The notes: generated from the letters alone by a model not told the origin. A DNA stretch of 54,219 nt from CAYLRY01 sp964386535 (GCA_964386535.1 CAYLRY010000016.1:1-54219), one strand, 5' to 3'; positions 26,262 to 35,795 are shown, counted from the first letter of the stretch. Numbers and translations are program-made.

Positions 26262-28754
26262 TTGGCTATCGATTTTGGACCATTAAGGAAAATACTAGAT
26301 CTCGAGCAGAAAAAGGGTTATATGGATTCCGCCGTTTTCGGCGGACTTGACAAGTTTTTAGAAATTCTTGCCGGGAAGATCAGCAACAGTACCATGGAAG
26401 AAAATAAAAAGAAAAGACTGAATAGTCTCTTCCCCCCTGAACCCAGGTATGCCTTAATGACCAGGCAGCAGCGTAAAAATTGGATTAACCGACTTCTAAA
26501 AATGGTTAACCGGATAAATAGCCCTGACCTTGACAAGATTATCGAAGAGCGACCTTCCAAAACTGAAAGCCGGCCCACTTTCCAGAATAGAATAGAAAAC
26601 AATAACAAACCGTCTTCGCAGATTTCTACGGAAACCAATAGCAAAGCTTCTGTAGATCTGCCGGTTACCCAGGTAAAAGGAATTAGCCTCACACTCGGAA
26701 AAAAATTCGGAAAACTGGGAATAAAGACCATCCGAGACCTGCTCTATTTTTTCCCACATCGTCATCTGGATTACAGTCAGAGGGTTTATATCGGTAATTT
26801 AGCAATTGGTAAAGACAATACCATTGTAGCCAACATCTGGCAAGCCAGAGAAATCCAACTGAGGACCCTCCGTTGTACGGAAGCTACTGTCGGTGATGAG
26901 ACCGGCAATATCAGAGTAGTCTGGTTCAACCAGCCATATCTGGCCAAAACCTTAAAAACCGGAGATAAAATTATTATTAGCGGAAAAGTCAGTCTCTTTA
27001 ATGGCATGCCGGTGTTTGAATCACCGGAGTGGGAACCTTATGAAGACAAAGAGCTGGTTCATACAGGGCGCATGGTGCCTATTTACCCATTAACTCAGGG
27101 CTTAAGCCAGCGTCAGGTTAGACGGATTATTAAACCCGCCGTTGATCAATGGTCGTGGCAATTGGAAGAATTTTTACCTCAAGACCTAAGGATACGCTTT
27201 AAATTTATGGAACTATCCGAAGCTATCAGTCAGGCGCATTATCCGGAAGATGCTCACAAAAAGGACCTGTCACGTTACCGTTTAGCTTTTGATGAACTAT
27301 TCCTTTTACAGTTGGGGGTATTAAGCAAAAAGCGGGGGTGGCAGATCAGCCAACCAGGTGTTCCCTTATATTTAAAACGCTCTGAATTGGAAAAATTTCT
27401 TAATTCTCTGCCATATAAACTTACCGCCGCCCAAAACAAAGCGCTGATGGAAATTACGACCGATCTGCAGAAAAGCCAGCCTATGTCGCGTTTACTGCAA
27501 GGGGATGTAGGCAGCGGTAAAACAGTAGTAGCTACTATTGCTCTCCTTCAAACCGTATGTAACGGTTATCAGGCAGCTTTCATGGCGCCCACCGAAATTC
27601 TGGCAAGGCAGCATTTTTCCACCATACGCAGAGTATTATCCCAGGTGGCTCAAGAAGAAGGAGAAGAGAACATCTTCCGGTACTCCGGGTTTTTAACTAA
27701 CCCTATAAGAGTAGCGTTATTGAAAGGAGATCTGACTGGAAGCAGGAAACAAAAAATTCAAGAACAGATTGCAACTGGAGAGATTGATATAGTCATTGGA
27801 ACACATGCATTAATTCAAAAGGACGTATCCTTCTTCAAGCTGGGATTTATTGTTATTGACGAACAGCATCGTTTTGGGGTTGAACAACGTTCAGCACTGC
27901 GCCAAAAAGGGATTAACCCTCATGTTCTGGTTATGACTGCCACACCTATCCCCAGAACATTGGCTTTGACTTTATATGGAGATCTTGATCTTTCGGTCAT
28001 TGATCAGCTTCCACCGGGAAGGCAGGTCATTAAAACCAAATGGCTGAATCAGGAACAAAGGTTCAAAGCTTTTAGTTTCATAAGAAAACAGGTGCAAGAT
28101 GGGCATCAAGCGTTTATAATCTGTCCTCTGGTAGAAGAATCCGAAGCTGTTCAGGCTAAAGCAGCTATTGAAGAGTATGAGTATCTGTCCCAGGATGTAT
28201 TTCCGGATTTGCGTTTGGGTTTGTTACATGGACGCATGTCATCCGGTGAAAAGGATACAGTTATGCAGCGTTTTCATGACGGAAATCTGGATGTTTTAGT
28301 ATCAACCCCAGTTATAGAGGTGGGCATTGATGTGCCCAACGCCACAGTTATGGTGATTGAAAGCGCAGAGCGTTTCGGTCTTTCTCAATTACATCAATTC
28401 AGAGGTCGCGTGGGCAGGGGGCCAGATCAGAGTTATTGTATTCTGCTGGCAGATAACCCCTCTGAGATCGGTCAAGAACGTTTGAATCTGATAGAGAAGA
28501 CTCACAATGGTTTTATCCTGGCAGAAGAAGATTTGAAATTAAGGGGACCCGGCGAGTTTTTTGGGACCCGTCAAAGTGGTTTACCAGATCTGAAAATGGC
28601 CAAATTATCGGACGTCAACCTACTTGAATCTGCCCGTATCGAGGCTAACTATCTCTTCGAGAGTGACCCCGCCTTACAAAATCCGGAACACTTGGCTCTA
28701 GCCAGAGAGCTGGATAGAGTTTGGAAGCATACCAGGGGAACTGAGTGGAGTTAA
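26262..28754 (+). CDS. recG: ATP-dependent DNA helicase RecG
   Basis: The product (830 residues) is RecG, which remodels stalled replication forks and Holliday junctions. After an N-terminal extension of roughly 130 residues comes the wedge/OB domain (PVTQVKGISLTLGKKF onwards), then the helicase with Walker A LLQGDVGSGKT, Walker B IVIDEQHRFG, motif III MTATPIPRTLAL and QFRGRVGRG. I place the start at the TTG at 26262, which has a GGAG site 7 to 8 nt upstream; the frame is open from a TTG at 26244. The extension is compatible with Chloroflexota RecG as I recall it. Confidence 0.95.
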   Translation: MAIDFGPLRKILDLEQKKGYMDSAVFGGLDKFLEILAGKISNSTMEENKKKRLNSLFPPEPRYALMTRQQRKNWINRLLKMVNRINSPDLDKIIEERPSKTESRPTFQNRIENNNKPSSQISTETNSKASVDLPVTQVKGISLTLGKKFGKLGIKTIRDLLYFFPHRHLDYSQRVYIGNLAIGKDNTIVANIWQAREIQLRTLRCTEATVGDETGNIRVVWFNQPYLAKTLKTGDKIIISGKVSLFNGMPVFESPEWEPYEDKELVHTGRMVPIYPLTQGLSQRQVRRIIKPAVDQWSWQLEEFLPQDLRIRFKFMELSEAISQAHYPEDAHKKDLSRYRLAFDELFLLQLGVLSKKRGWQISQPGVPLYLKRSELEKFLNSLPYKLTAAQNKALMEITTDLQKSQPMSRLLQGDVGSGKTVVATIALLQTVCNGYQAAFMAPTEILARQHFSTIRRVLSQVAQEEGEENIFRYSGFLTNPIRVALLKGDLTGSRKQKIQEQIATGEIDIVIGTHALIQKDVSFFKLGFIVIDEQHRFGVEQRSALRQKGINPHVLVMTATPIPRTLALTLYGDLDLSVIDQLPPGRQVIKTKWLNQEQRFKAFSFIRKQVQDGHQAFIICPLVEESEAVQAKAAIEEYEYLSQDVFPDLRLGLLHGRMSSGEKDTVMQRFHDGNLDVLVSTPVIEVGIDVPNATVMVIESAERFGLSQLHQFRGRVGRGPDQSYCILLADNPSEIGQERLNLIEKTHNGFILAEEDLKLRGPGEFFGTRQSGLPDLKMAKLSDVNLLESARIEANYLFESDPALQNPEHLALARELDRVWKHTRGTEWS

Positions 28755-28769
28755 CAAACTATAAAATAA

Positions 28770-29420
28770 TTAAGATTGGCCTTCTTTTTCTTTGCTTTGA
28801 CTTTCCTGAATTTTCTTTTCGTTGTCTCTGAACCATCTCTTGATTTCATCTAGTATTGGCGGAGAAACATAAAATACTTTGATATCTGGCGGGAACTGGA
28901 TATGATGACCTTCCGCCATGATCAGAACACCGGCCGTTTCTTCCTTTAAACACTCATTCAATCTTTTAGCGATAAATTCATTACGCTTTTTATTGGCTTC
29001 AGAATAATACTCATATATCCGGGATACAACCTGATGATTTTGTAATCCAATAGACAAGCAACGGCTCCAGTCCATCAACTCGGTGAGGATTTCATTGTCC
29101 TCCGCCGCTTCTAATTTGGCCCCTCTTTCCAGCCTGCATTGAACTACATTATAGCTGCCCATTTTTAATTCTTTTAAGGTTTTTAAGCCTTCTTCTCCAC
29201 CTTCCGGTATGAGTTCATGAAAAACGCTAACCACGGAACCCAGTTTATTTTCCAGATTGGTCAATTGAGATTCAATTTCATCCCAGTAATGATCGATTTT
29301 AACCGCTATCTCCAGTGGCAAATCCTTTTGTGTTATAACCATTGGTACAAAAAATAATTTTCTGCCGCTTTTATACCCTTCAACCGAAGGCTTCTCAATT
29401 TTGCCTAATTCTTCAGCCAT
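28770..29420 (-). CDS. Conserved-looking hypothetical protein
   Basis: I do not recognise this 216-residue protein. It is soluble, with no membrane helix or signal. Helical stretches of high Glu/Lys content span residues 40-70 and 125-160. A strand-rich part (GVLIMAEGHHIQFPPDIKVFYV, split here only by position near 167-188) precedes a C-terminal charged helix. The codon pattern and uninterrupted length support a real gene. It probably shares a transcript with the zinc-ribbon gene 69 nt upstream. It converges with recG. Confidence 0.6.
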   Translation of the reverse strand: MAEELGKIEKPSVEGYKSGRKLFFVPMVITQKDLPLEIAVKIDHYWDEIESQLTNLENKLGSVVSVFHELIPEGGEEGLKTLKELKMGSYNVVQCRLERGAKLEAAEDNEILTELMDWSRCLSIGLQNHQVVSRIYEYYSEANKKRNEFIAKRLNECLKEETAGVLIMAEGHHIQFPPDIKVFYVSPPILDEIKRWFRDNEKKIQESQSKEKEGQS

Positions 29421-29489
29421 ATTAGAATCTCACTATTAATCAGATTTTTTAACATAACCGTGGTTTGAGACAAAAACTTTGTAAAAAAT

Positions 29490-29666
29490 TTATTTAGCGT
29501 TGCTTACAGCAATAGAGCAGGCCTTACAAACGGACACTTGAGGATAGTACTGGCGGAGTACTACTAATTCTTCGAGAGGTCTGGTTTCTCCACAAAATTT
29601 GCATTTGAAATAAACTGGTAAATTTTTTTCCAGTCCACTATTTTTAGATTCAACTTTTTCTGACAA
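29490..29666 (-). CDS. Small zinc-ribbon protein, unknown
   Basis: A 58-codon frame begins with TTG at 29666, has a GGGAGA ribosome binding site 10 to 11 nt upstream, and ends with TAA at 29490. The product has two CxxC pairs (C22, C25 in KCKFCGE and C47, C50 in VCKACS) separated by 21 residues, the pattern of a treble-clef or zinc-ribbon domain. Its N-terminal 18 residues are charged. The frame is too short for a long-ORF search. It is followed on the same strand by the 216-residue unknown gene and may work with it. A role in nucleic acid or protein binding is only an inference. Confidence 0.65.
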   Translation of the reverse strand: MSEKVESKNSGLEKNLPVYFKCKFCGETRPLEELVVLRQYYPQVSVCKACSIAVSNAK

Positions 29667-29998
29667 CTTTAATCTTCTCCCTGATGTTTAATAATAGAGT
29701 AACGTATTATAGTAGTTACCTTATCAGACCTGCTGCTTGAGAATTTTTAGTCATCAATCTGTTTTCGATTGATTCATAAATATTTTACTATATCCAAAAA
29801 GTGTAATACAACCTTCATAACAAACGGCTTTTATATACGGTTTATTAAAAAGACGTGTTATACCCTTCGGCAGGCATGCCGGTAAATATTGACAAAATGG
29901 GATTTTTCATGCAAGAATACCTAGATACTCTAGGTATTAACAATTTTGTTAGCTTTCAGCGGGGACTGACGCTCTATTAGCTTCAGGTTGTCATAATT
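29667..29998. other. Divergent intergenic region upstream of livG
   Basis: This 332-nt region lies between the minus-strand zinc-ribbon gene and livG. The right part contains the livG promoter and 23-bp operator (29889-29938). The left part is AT-rich and must hold the promoter of the minus-strand pair; I see no confident hexamer pair there. No frame with a ribosome binding site was found. Confidence 0.5.
29889..29938 (+). promoter_or_regulatory. livG promoter overlapped by 23-bp palindromic operator
   Basis: A perfect -35 box TTGACA (29889-29894), an 18-nt spacer and a -10 box AAGAAT (29913-29918) precede livG by about 80 nt. A palindrome at 29916-29938 has arms AATACCTAGA and TCTAGGTATT around the central TAC, and overlaps the -10 box and probable start site. 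The same two arms occur at the degV promoter at 35852-35874. The position suggests repression by a dimeric regulator not encoded in the window. Confidence 0.75.
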
Positions 29999-30799
29999 AT
30001 GGAACAAAATAGTCAAAATGTAATTCTTGAAGGCGTTAACCTCGATCTTTATTTTGGTGGTATTAAATCTCTCGAAAAGGTAGATTTTAAGCTGTACAAA
30101 GGAGAGATATTATCTATTATCGGCCCTAATGGAGCCGGAAAAACCTGTCTTTTGAATTGTATCACCGGTTATTACAAGCCGAATAACGGACGAATCTTTT
30201 TTGAAGGCCGTGATATAAGCAAATTGCAGCCACATAAAATCTCTCAAATTGGAATAGCTCGGACGTTTCAGAATCCTTCTCTTTATGCCAATCTGACAGC
30301 TCTGGATAATTTGCTGGTAGCCCGCTACATTCATACTAAAGCAAATATTCTGGATTCTTTAGTATTTTTTGGAAGAAGCCGCCGGGAGGAAATTGAAAGT
30401 CGTAAATTAGTTGAGGAGATAATTTCGTTTGCCCAAATTCAGGATTTACGTAGCCGGCCGGTCTCAATGCTGTCTTTCGGGCAGCGAAAATTGGTGGAAA
30501 TTGGACGAGCCTTGGTGATGCAACCCAAAGTGATCCTTCTGGATGAGCCGATGAGCGGACTGGATGATATTCTGAAAGAAATCGTGGCTGAATTAATACT
30601 GAAAATTCAAAAAAAGGGTATCACTGTAGTACTGGTTGAACATGATATGGAAGTAGTCATGGGGCTTTCTCAATCAATTATCGTCCTGAATTTTGGCCAT
30701 AAGATCGCCCAGGGAACACCCGAAGATATATTACATAATGAGAAGGTAATTGAAGCCTATTTGGGGTTCTCACCGGCCGTTGAAATCACTGCTGTTTAA
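29999..30799 (+). CDS. livG: Branched-chain amino acid-type ABC transporter ATPase
   Basis: The 266-residue protein is a LivG-type ATPase. It shows Walker A GPNGAGKTCLLN (about 42-53), signature LSFGQRKLVEIGRAL (the usual SGG is SFG, common in LivG), Walker B VILLDEPMSGLD and the switch histidine in VEHDME. It energises import through LivH-LivM. It opens livG-livH-livM-livF under a palindromic operator. True substrates of Liv-type systems include branched-chain amino acids, urea, amides and aromatic acids, so the substrate is open. Confidence 0.9.
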   Translation: MEQNSQNVILEGVNLDLYFGGIKSLEKVDFKLYKGEILSIIGPNGAGKTCLLNCITGYYKPNNGRIFFEGRDISKLQPHKISQIGIARTFQNPSLYANLTALDNLLVARYIHTKANILDSLVFFGRSRREEIESRKLVEEIISFAQIQDLRSRPVSMLSFGQRKLVEIGRALVMQPKVILLDEPMSGLDDILKEIVAELILKIQKKGITVVLVEHDMEVVMGLSQSIIVLNFGHKIAQGTPEDILHNEKVIEAYLGFSPAVEITAV

Positions 30800-30832
30800 T
30801 AAATTATTTTAATTAATGAGCATAATTTAAAC

Positions 30833-31723
30833 ATGATAACCTTAGTGCAACTTATCATATCAGGTATACTCGTAGGCAGTATTTATGGACTTATTGCTAT
30901 GGGCTTTGTGATAGTGTACCGCAGCAGTAAAGTATTTAATATGGCTTACGGGCAGTTTGCCGTGGTGGGGGCCTTTGTGGCCTGGACTTTTATTGGATCC
31001 CCGGAAGCTCCCCGGCTCCCTTTCCCACTAGCTATTTTTCTTACTTTGTTGTTCGCTGTTGTATTTGGTTTATTTATTGAGCGTGTGCTTTTTCGCAGGA
31101 TGATCGGGCGTCCCCTATTTACCTCTTTTATATTAACCCTTGGCCTGCTCGCTGTCTTAAACAGCGCTGTTATGATTATCTGGGGGCCCAAAACTTATAT
31201 ATTATCACAGACTTTTCCCAGAGGGACTCTAAACCTAGGGAGTATTTCCTTACAAACAGAATATGTCTGGGCTTTTTTTATAGCTATTGCGGCAGTGATT
31301 GCCTTTTTTATCTTTTTCAGGCGAACAAAACTGGGGCTGGCAATACGGGCAGCTTATAACAACCAGGTAGCAGCACGCTGCCTGGGGGTTAGCGCCAGAC
31401 TGAATTCACAAATCGCCTGGGTCCTGTGCTCTTTGCTGGCAACTCTGGGGGGTATACTAATAGCCACCGTTCAGGGGGCTGGTACACATCTTTCGGACCT
31501 GGTAATGGTGGTACTGGTAGTAGTATTGATCGGTGGCATGGACTCACTGGTAGGATGTATTTTTGGCGGATTATTATTGGCTATTGGAGAAAACCTGGCC
31601 AGCTATTATCTTGGTTCTTATTTGCCTGGAGTAGGCGGTATATTCGGCATAGTATTAATTTTGTTAGTACTGCTTGTTCGCCCTAATGGGCTTTTTGGCA
31701 GTAAACCAGTAGAGAGGGTTTGA
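30833..31723 (+). CDS. livH: Branched-chain amino acid-type ABC permease LivH
   Basis: The 296-residue protein is a LivH-type inner-membrane permease with about eight hydrophobic helices. SGILVGSIYGLIAMGFVIVYRSSKVFNMAYGQ (positions 9-40 region) and the coupling loop LGLAIRAAYNNQVAARCLGV are characteristic. It lies 33 nt after livG and overlaps livM by 4 nt. Substrate specificity is set by a binding protein that is not in the window. Confidence 0.92.
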   Translation: MITLVQLIISGILVGSIYGLIAMGFVIVYRSSKVFNMAYGQFAVVGAFVAWTFIGSPEAPRLPFPLAIFLTLLFAVVFGLFIERVLFRRMIGRPLFTSFILTLGLLAVLNSAVMIIWGPKTYILSQTFPRGTLNLGSISLQTEYVWAFFIAIAAVIAFFIFFRRTKLGLAIRAAYNNQVAARCLGVSARLNSQIAWVLCSLLATLGGILIATVQGAGTHLSDLVMVVLVVVLIGGMDSLVGCIFGGLLLAIGENLASYYLGSYLPGVGGIFGIVLILLVLLVRPNGLFGSKPVERV

Positions 31724-32784
31724 AGTTGGTAAGGACACGGGGCAAGATTAATCTTAACTATGCAAAAGACCTGGCTGTGGTCCGTACCAGCGGTCAGTGG
31801 CTTATTCTGGCAGCGGTGCTAATTGTTCTTTTTATCATGCCTGATATTCTGAAATGGACTGGCAATGTTACCTGGTTGACTTTTTTAATTATAACTTTTA
31901 TTACCATTATTTCTGTGCTGGGTTTGAATATCATCACCGGAATGGCCGGCCAGGTCAGTATGGGGCATTCTGCTTTCATGATGGTAGGGGCTTTTGTAAC
32001 GGCTATCTTTACTGTACAATTACACTTTCCTTTCTGGGCAGGTCTGATCATAGGCGGGATTATTGCCGCCCTGGCAGGTCTTCTCGTCGGATTACCCTCT
32101 TTACGCCTCAAAGGTTTTTATTTAGCAGTCGCCACGCTGGCCTTTTTCCTGATAGCGCAATTTATAATAAAAAAGTTACCTATTGCAGGTGGGGCTAACG
32201 GCTTAATTGGAATACCGGCGCCGGCCATCGGCGGATTTAAAATAACCTCTGATCCTGCCTGGTATTACCTGATCTTGATCATTACTCTAATATTTATATT
32301 TTTTTCTGTTAATTTAACACGATCCAGGCTGGGTAGAGCCTTTTTTGCTGTAAGGGATAATGATAATACGGCTGCCAGCGTAGGTATTAACGCTTACACC
32401 ACAAAATTAAGGGCTTTTTTTATCGGGTCATTTTTTGCAGGTATTGCTGGGGGATTAATGGCAGGATATATCACCATAGTCCGGCTGGACCAGTTTGACT
32501 TTTGGGATTCGATCTGGTATTTAGGGATGATCTTTATTGGCGGCGGAGGAAGTACCGCTGGTGTAATTATGGGTGTGATTTTTTTACGGTTGATAGAACA
32601 AATTTTACACATAATCAGTATGGCTTCCTGGGCCCCATCCATCAGTATTAACACCTGGGTATATATCACTTATGCTATATTTGGCCTGGCGATAATTTTG
32701 TTTATTTCTTTTCAGCCCAATGGCCTTATCGCCGTCTGGCGTAAGATTCGTTTAAATTACAAACGGTGGCCGTTTGGATATTAG
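31720..32784 (+). CDS. livM: Branched-chain amino acid-type ABC permease LivM
   Basis: The 354-residue protein is the LivM partner permease. It has hydrophobic helices throughout, GLNIITGMAGQVSMGHSAFMMVGAF near residues 68-92 and the coupling loop SRLGRAFFAVRDNDNTAASVGIN near 203-225. The TTG start overlaps the livH stop (TTGA), indicating translational coupling. The livF start lies just past the end of this gene. Confidence 0.92.
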   Translation: MKLVRTRGKINLNYAKDLAVVRTSGQWLILAAVLIVLFIMPDILKWTGNVTWLTFLIITFITIISVLGLNIITGMAGQVSMGHSAFMMVGAFVTAIFTVQLHFPFWAGLIIGGIIAALAGLLVGLPSLRLKGFYLAVATLAFFLIAQFIIKKLPIAGGANGLIGIPAPAIGGFKITSDPAWYYLILIITLIFIFFSVNLTRSRLGRAFFAVRDNDNTAASVGINAYTTKLRAFFIGSFFAGIAGGLMAGYITIVRLDQFDFWDSIWYLGMIFIGGGGSTAGVIMGVIFLRLIEQILHIISMASWAPSISINTWVYITYAIFGLAIILFISFQPNGLIAVWRKIRLNYKRWPFGY

Positions 32785-32791
32785 AGGAAAT

Positions 32792-33619
32792 ATGCTGGTT
32801 ATTGATAATATTGAAGCTATCTATTCCAGTGTGGTATTGGCACTTACCGAAATAAATATGCAGATCAAGGAAGGTAAAATCGTGGTGCTCCTCGGCAATA
32901 ATGGCAGCGGCAAGTCCACCACTCTTAAATGCATTTCAGGAGTTCTGGCTACGGAAGATGGCGAACTGAATGAAGGAAAAATAGAATTAAACGGCAAACG
33001 CATTGACAAATATCATCCTGAGAAAATTGCCAGGATGGGAATTTGCCACTGTTTACAGGGGCATCCTGTGTTTGAACAATTGACCACTGAAGAAAACCTG
33101 CTGATGGGCGCCTACCTCCAGGGAAACAAAGAGATTCTGAAGAAAGACCTGGAAAAAATATATTCATATTTTCCAAAACTGGCTTCTCGCCGGAATCAAT
33201 TAAGCGGATTTTTATCCGGAGGTGAACAGCAAATGCTGGTAATAGGGCGGGCCCTGATGATGCACCCCAAATTGCTTTTACTGGATGAACCTTCACTGGG
33301 TCTGGCGCCAATGGTTGTACAGGAAATTTTTAAAGTTATAAAAGACATCAACCAGGAGCAAAAAACCGCCTTTTTAATTGCTGAACAGAATACTATGGCT
33401 GCCCTTTTAGTGGCTGATTATGGCTATGTTTTACAGAATGGTAGAGTTATTCTTGAAGGCACTTCGGATATACTTCGTAATCATCAAGAAATCAAAAAAT
33501 CATATATGGGATCAATATCCGGATCTCTAAATAAAAATTACTATACCTATATTCGCCAAAAACGAAATCATGGTAACAACGGTAATAATATTCATGAAGA
33601 TAGTTTACCTTCAAAATAA
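32792..33619 (+). CDS. livF: Branched-chain amino acid-type ABC transporter ATPase LivF
   Basis: The 275-residue product is a LivF-type ATPase, with Walker A GNNGSGKSTTLK, signature LSGGEQQMLVIGRALM, Walker B LLLLDEPSLGLAP and AEQN at the switch. I place the start at 32792, where AGAGGAAAT precedes ATG; the frame is open from 32774. After the ATPase ends (near SYMGS) there is a hydrophilic tail of about 35 residues rich in Asn, Lys and Tyr that is not part of the family. Confidence 0.92.
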   Translation: MLVIDNIEAIYSSVVLALTEINMQIKEGKIVVLLGNNGSGKSTTLKCISGVLATEDGELNEGKIELNGKRIDKYHPEKIARMGICHCLQGHPVFEQLTTEENLLMGAYLQGNKEILKKDLEKIYSYFPKLASRRNQLSGFLSGGEQQMLVIGRALMMHPKLLLLDEPSLGLAPMVVQEIFKVIKDINQEQKTAFLIAEQNTMAALLVADYGYVLQNGRVILEGTSDILRNHQEIKKSYMGSISGSLNKNYYTYIRQKRNHGNNGNNIHEDSLPSK

Positions 33620-33644
33620 CTTACATAAATAAAAAGGAGAGCAG

Positions 33645-34910
33645 ATGGTAGTCTCTGCCGACAATAATAAAATAGAATCTCTGGTAAGATCTGTGCGTAT
33701 TGTAGAAAGGCTGAACCGCAACCGCCCTGATGTTCAGAAAAGCGAGCTAATATATCACAAAATGCTGACGGAGTATTTTACCAATATCCGTGATGCCCGG
33801 GCCAAAGGCAATTTTCTGGCTCTGCATACTGTATTTATGCCCTCTGAAATTTTACGGGCCATGAATATCATACCTATGCATGCAGAAACCACCACCTGGA
33901 TGACCGCTATTTTCACAGAGAAAAGCACGGAAGTTCTGGCTGCCGCCTCTGCTATGGGACTGGCCACTGAGGTCTGCTCGGCACACCGCGGACTGGCAGG
34001 AGCTTACAAAATAGGCGCCTTACCCAGACCTGATGCAGTCCTCTGGTCTGCCTTGATGTGTGATAATACCTCAAAAAGCGGTGAGGTATTGATGGATATT
34101 AACCATTGCCCGGGATTTTTTCTGGATCACCCTTTCAGGCCTGAGATAAACGAGGTAAGTTATCTGGTGGAGGAATTAAAGGATCTGATTCAATTTCTTG
34201 AAGCAAATTCAGGGCATACCATGGATTGGAACCTATTGAGCCGGATGATTACCGAAATGGATAAACAAATGGAGCTCTCCAGAGCAATTTGTGACCTCAG
34301 AAAACACATTCCCAGTCCTTTCCCACCCAAACGTTTTTTTGAGCTACTTATGGTGCACTATTTATTTGCCGGATTACCTGAGGCGACTCTATATCTGGAG
34401 ACCCTGTTACAGGAGATGAAGGATAAGGTCAGGCAGGGCAAAGGTCTGGAGGTAAAAGAAAGGTTTCGTTTAATGAGTTTGCTGGTCCCTCCCATGCATT
34501 TACTTGGGTTTCTCAGCCGGCTGCCTCAGGAATATGGTGCTGTCAGTGTGGTGGAGCCTCTTTTTAGCCTGTGGGCAGACGGACGCTTAAATCCCGAAAA
34601 ACCCCTGGAAAGCATCGCCCAGAGACTATTTATGTTTCCTGAAATGTGTATGTACGGTCCTTTGGATGATAGGGTTTTCAAGACTACTGTAGAAAGCGCC
34701 AGGGATTTTAGCATAGATGGCGCTATTTGTTATGCTCATATCGGTTGCCGCCAGACCGGCGGAGTAATCAAAGTATTAAAGGATATTCTTAATGAAGTTG
34801 ATGTTCCGGTGCTAACCGTAGACTGCGATATTCTAGACCCCACCATTGCTTCTGAAGAAGAAATCAGGGGCAAGATGGAGCAATTTTTTGAATTACTGGA
34901 AGACCGTTAG
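33645..34910 (+). CDS. 2-hydroxyacyl-CoA dehydratase/benzoyl-CoA reductase-type subunit
   Basis: The 421-residue protein belongs to the HgdB/BcrB/BcrC/FldC family of [4Fe-4S] subunits that use radical chemistry on acyl-CoA substrates. Candidate cluster ligands are in VCSAHRG (near residue 113), LMCDNTSK (near 139) and CYAHIGCRQTGG (near 362-373), the family positions. The gene follows livF by 25 nt with a strong AAGGAGAG site, so it is probably in the liv operon. A second subunit and the ATP-dependent activator expected for a working dehydratase are absent from the window. It may instead pair with distant genes or do a different reaction on the transported compound. Confidence 0.8.
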   Translation: MVVSADNNKIESLVRSVRIVERLNRNRPDVQKSELIYHKMLTEYFTNIRDARAKGNFLALHTVFMPSEILRAMNIIPMHAETTTWMTAIFTEKSTEVLAAASAMGLATEVCSAHRGLAGAYKIGALPRPDAVLWSALMCDNTSKSGEVLMDINHCPGFFLDHPFRPEINEVSYLVEELKDLIQFLEANSGHTMDWNLLSRMITEMDKQMELSRAICDLRKHIPSPFPPKRFFELLMVHYLFAGLPEATLYLETLLQEMKDKVRQGKGLEVKERFRLMSLLVPPMHLLGFLSRLPQEYGAVSVVEPLFSLWADGRLNPEKPLESIAQRLFMFPEMCMYGPLDDRVFKTTVESARDFSIDGAICYAHIGCRQTGGVIKVLKDILNEVDVPVLTVDCDILDPTIASEEEIRGKMEQFFELLEDR

Positions 34911-34934
34911 GACATTCATTTACATCTTAACTAT

Positions 34935-35795
34935 TTAAGAATAAAAAGCCAGACCCACAATAGGTCCGGTATGGGTAGCCATAGTCGGTGAATATTCAGT
35001 AATGTACATCTCTGCATATTTTTTATACTTTGATATCACTAATTTCTGCAATTCTTCGGCATCCTCTCTGCAATTTGAATAATGAATAATAAAATGGAGC
35101 GGTTTGCTGGTATCTGCATATTTATTAACCAGCTCCACCAGTTTTTCAAGACTTTTCTGCTTACCTCTGACCCTGGCAACAACCTCGGTTAAACCTGTAT
35201 CATCTATAAAACCTACAATGGGTTTTACATTAAAAATCTCGCCTATGCCTGAGCTATTTCGCGGCGCCCTTCCCAACCTGATCATATACTTTAATGTATC
35301 CAGGGCTGAGAGATATATAACCCGGGATATCATATCTTGTGTAACTTCCATGACCTCTTCCAGGCTTTTACCTTCCTGGGCAGCACGCGCTGCTTCCAGG
35401 ACAATAAAACCAAGGGCTCCCGCTGAAGTATGGCTGTCAATTATTTCAATATTATATTCTGGATGTTCACTGCGTACAGATCTACGGGCCTGATATGCAG
35501 ACTCGAAGGTAGCCGTTAAAGCCTTGGAAACCAAAATACAGAGGATATTCGGGCTGCTTTTCCCGGCTTCTTTAAAAGCCTCGATAAAATCTCCGGGATT
35601 AGCGGCATTGGTACTTGGAGGGTCCTTTAAATCTAAAAATATTTTCCAGAATTCAGCGGGAGTGATATCTACCATATCCCGGTAAAATTTTCCTTCTATT
35701 ACAAGGCCTACAGGAACTACCATTATTTCATATTTTTTAATCAGCTCCGGCGGTAAACAATTTGTAGTATCGGTAATTATACGTACTTTAGAAAT
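34935..35795 (-). CDS. DegV family fatty-acid-binding protein, probable non-AUG start
   Basis: The product is a second DegV/FakB-like protein. It begins VRIITDTTNCLPPELIKKYEI, contains VSKALTATFESA and LDTLKYMIRLGRAPRNSSGIGEIFNVKPIVG, and ends in the usual GPIVGLAFYS. The start is odd. A strong AGGAGG (35802-35807) is followed by CTG at 3 nt and ATT at 6 nt, and no ATG, GTG or TTG fits. The frame is open up to a TTG at 35894, but that TTG lies inside the predicted promoter. I use ATT at 35793-35795. The gene converges with the dehydratase gene (24 nt apart). Confidence 0.85.
   Translation of the reverse strand: MSKVRIITDTTNCLPPELIKKYEIMVVPVGLVIEGKFYRDMVDITPAEFWKIFLDLKDPPSTNAANPGDFIEAFKEAGKSSPNILCILVSKALTATFESAYQARRSVRSEHPEYNIEIIDSHTSAGALGFIVLEAARAAQEGKSLEEVMEVTQDMISRVIYLSALDTLKYMIRLGRAPRNSSGIGEIFNVKPIVGFIDDTGLTEVVARVRGKQKSLEKLVELVNKYADTSKPLHFIIHYSNCREDAEELQKLVISKYKKYAEMYITEYSPTMATHTGPIVGLAFYS

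Noticed and set aside
26168..26350. 60-codon frame before recG
   Set aside because: It overlaps the recG start in another frame and shows no domain or better ribosome binding site.
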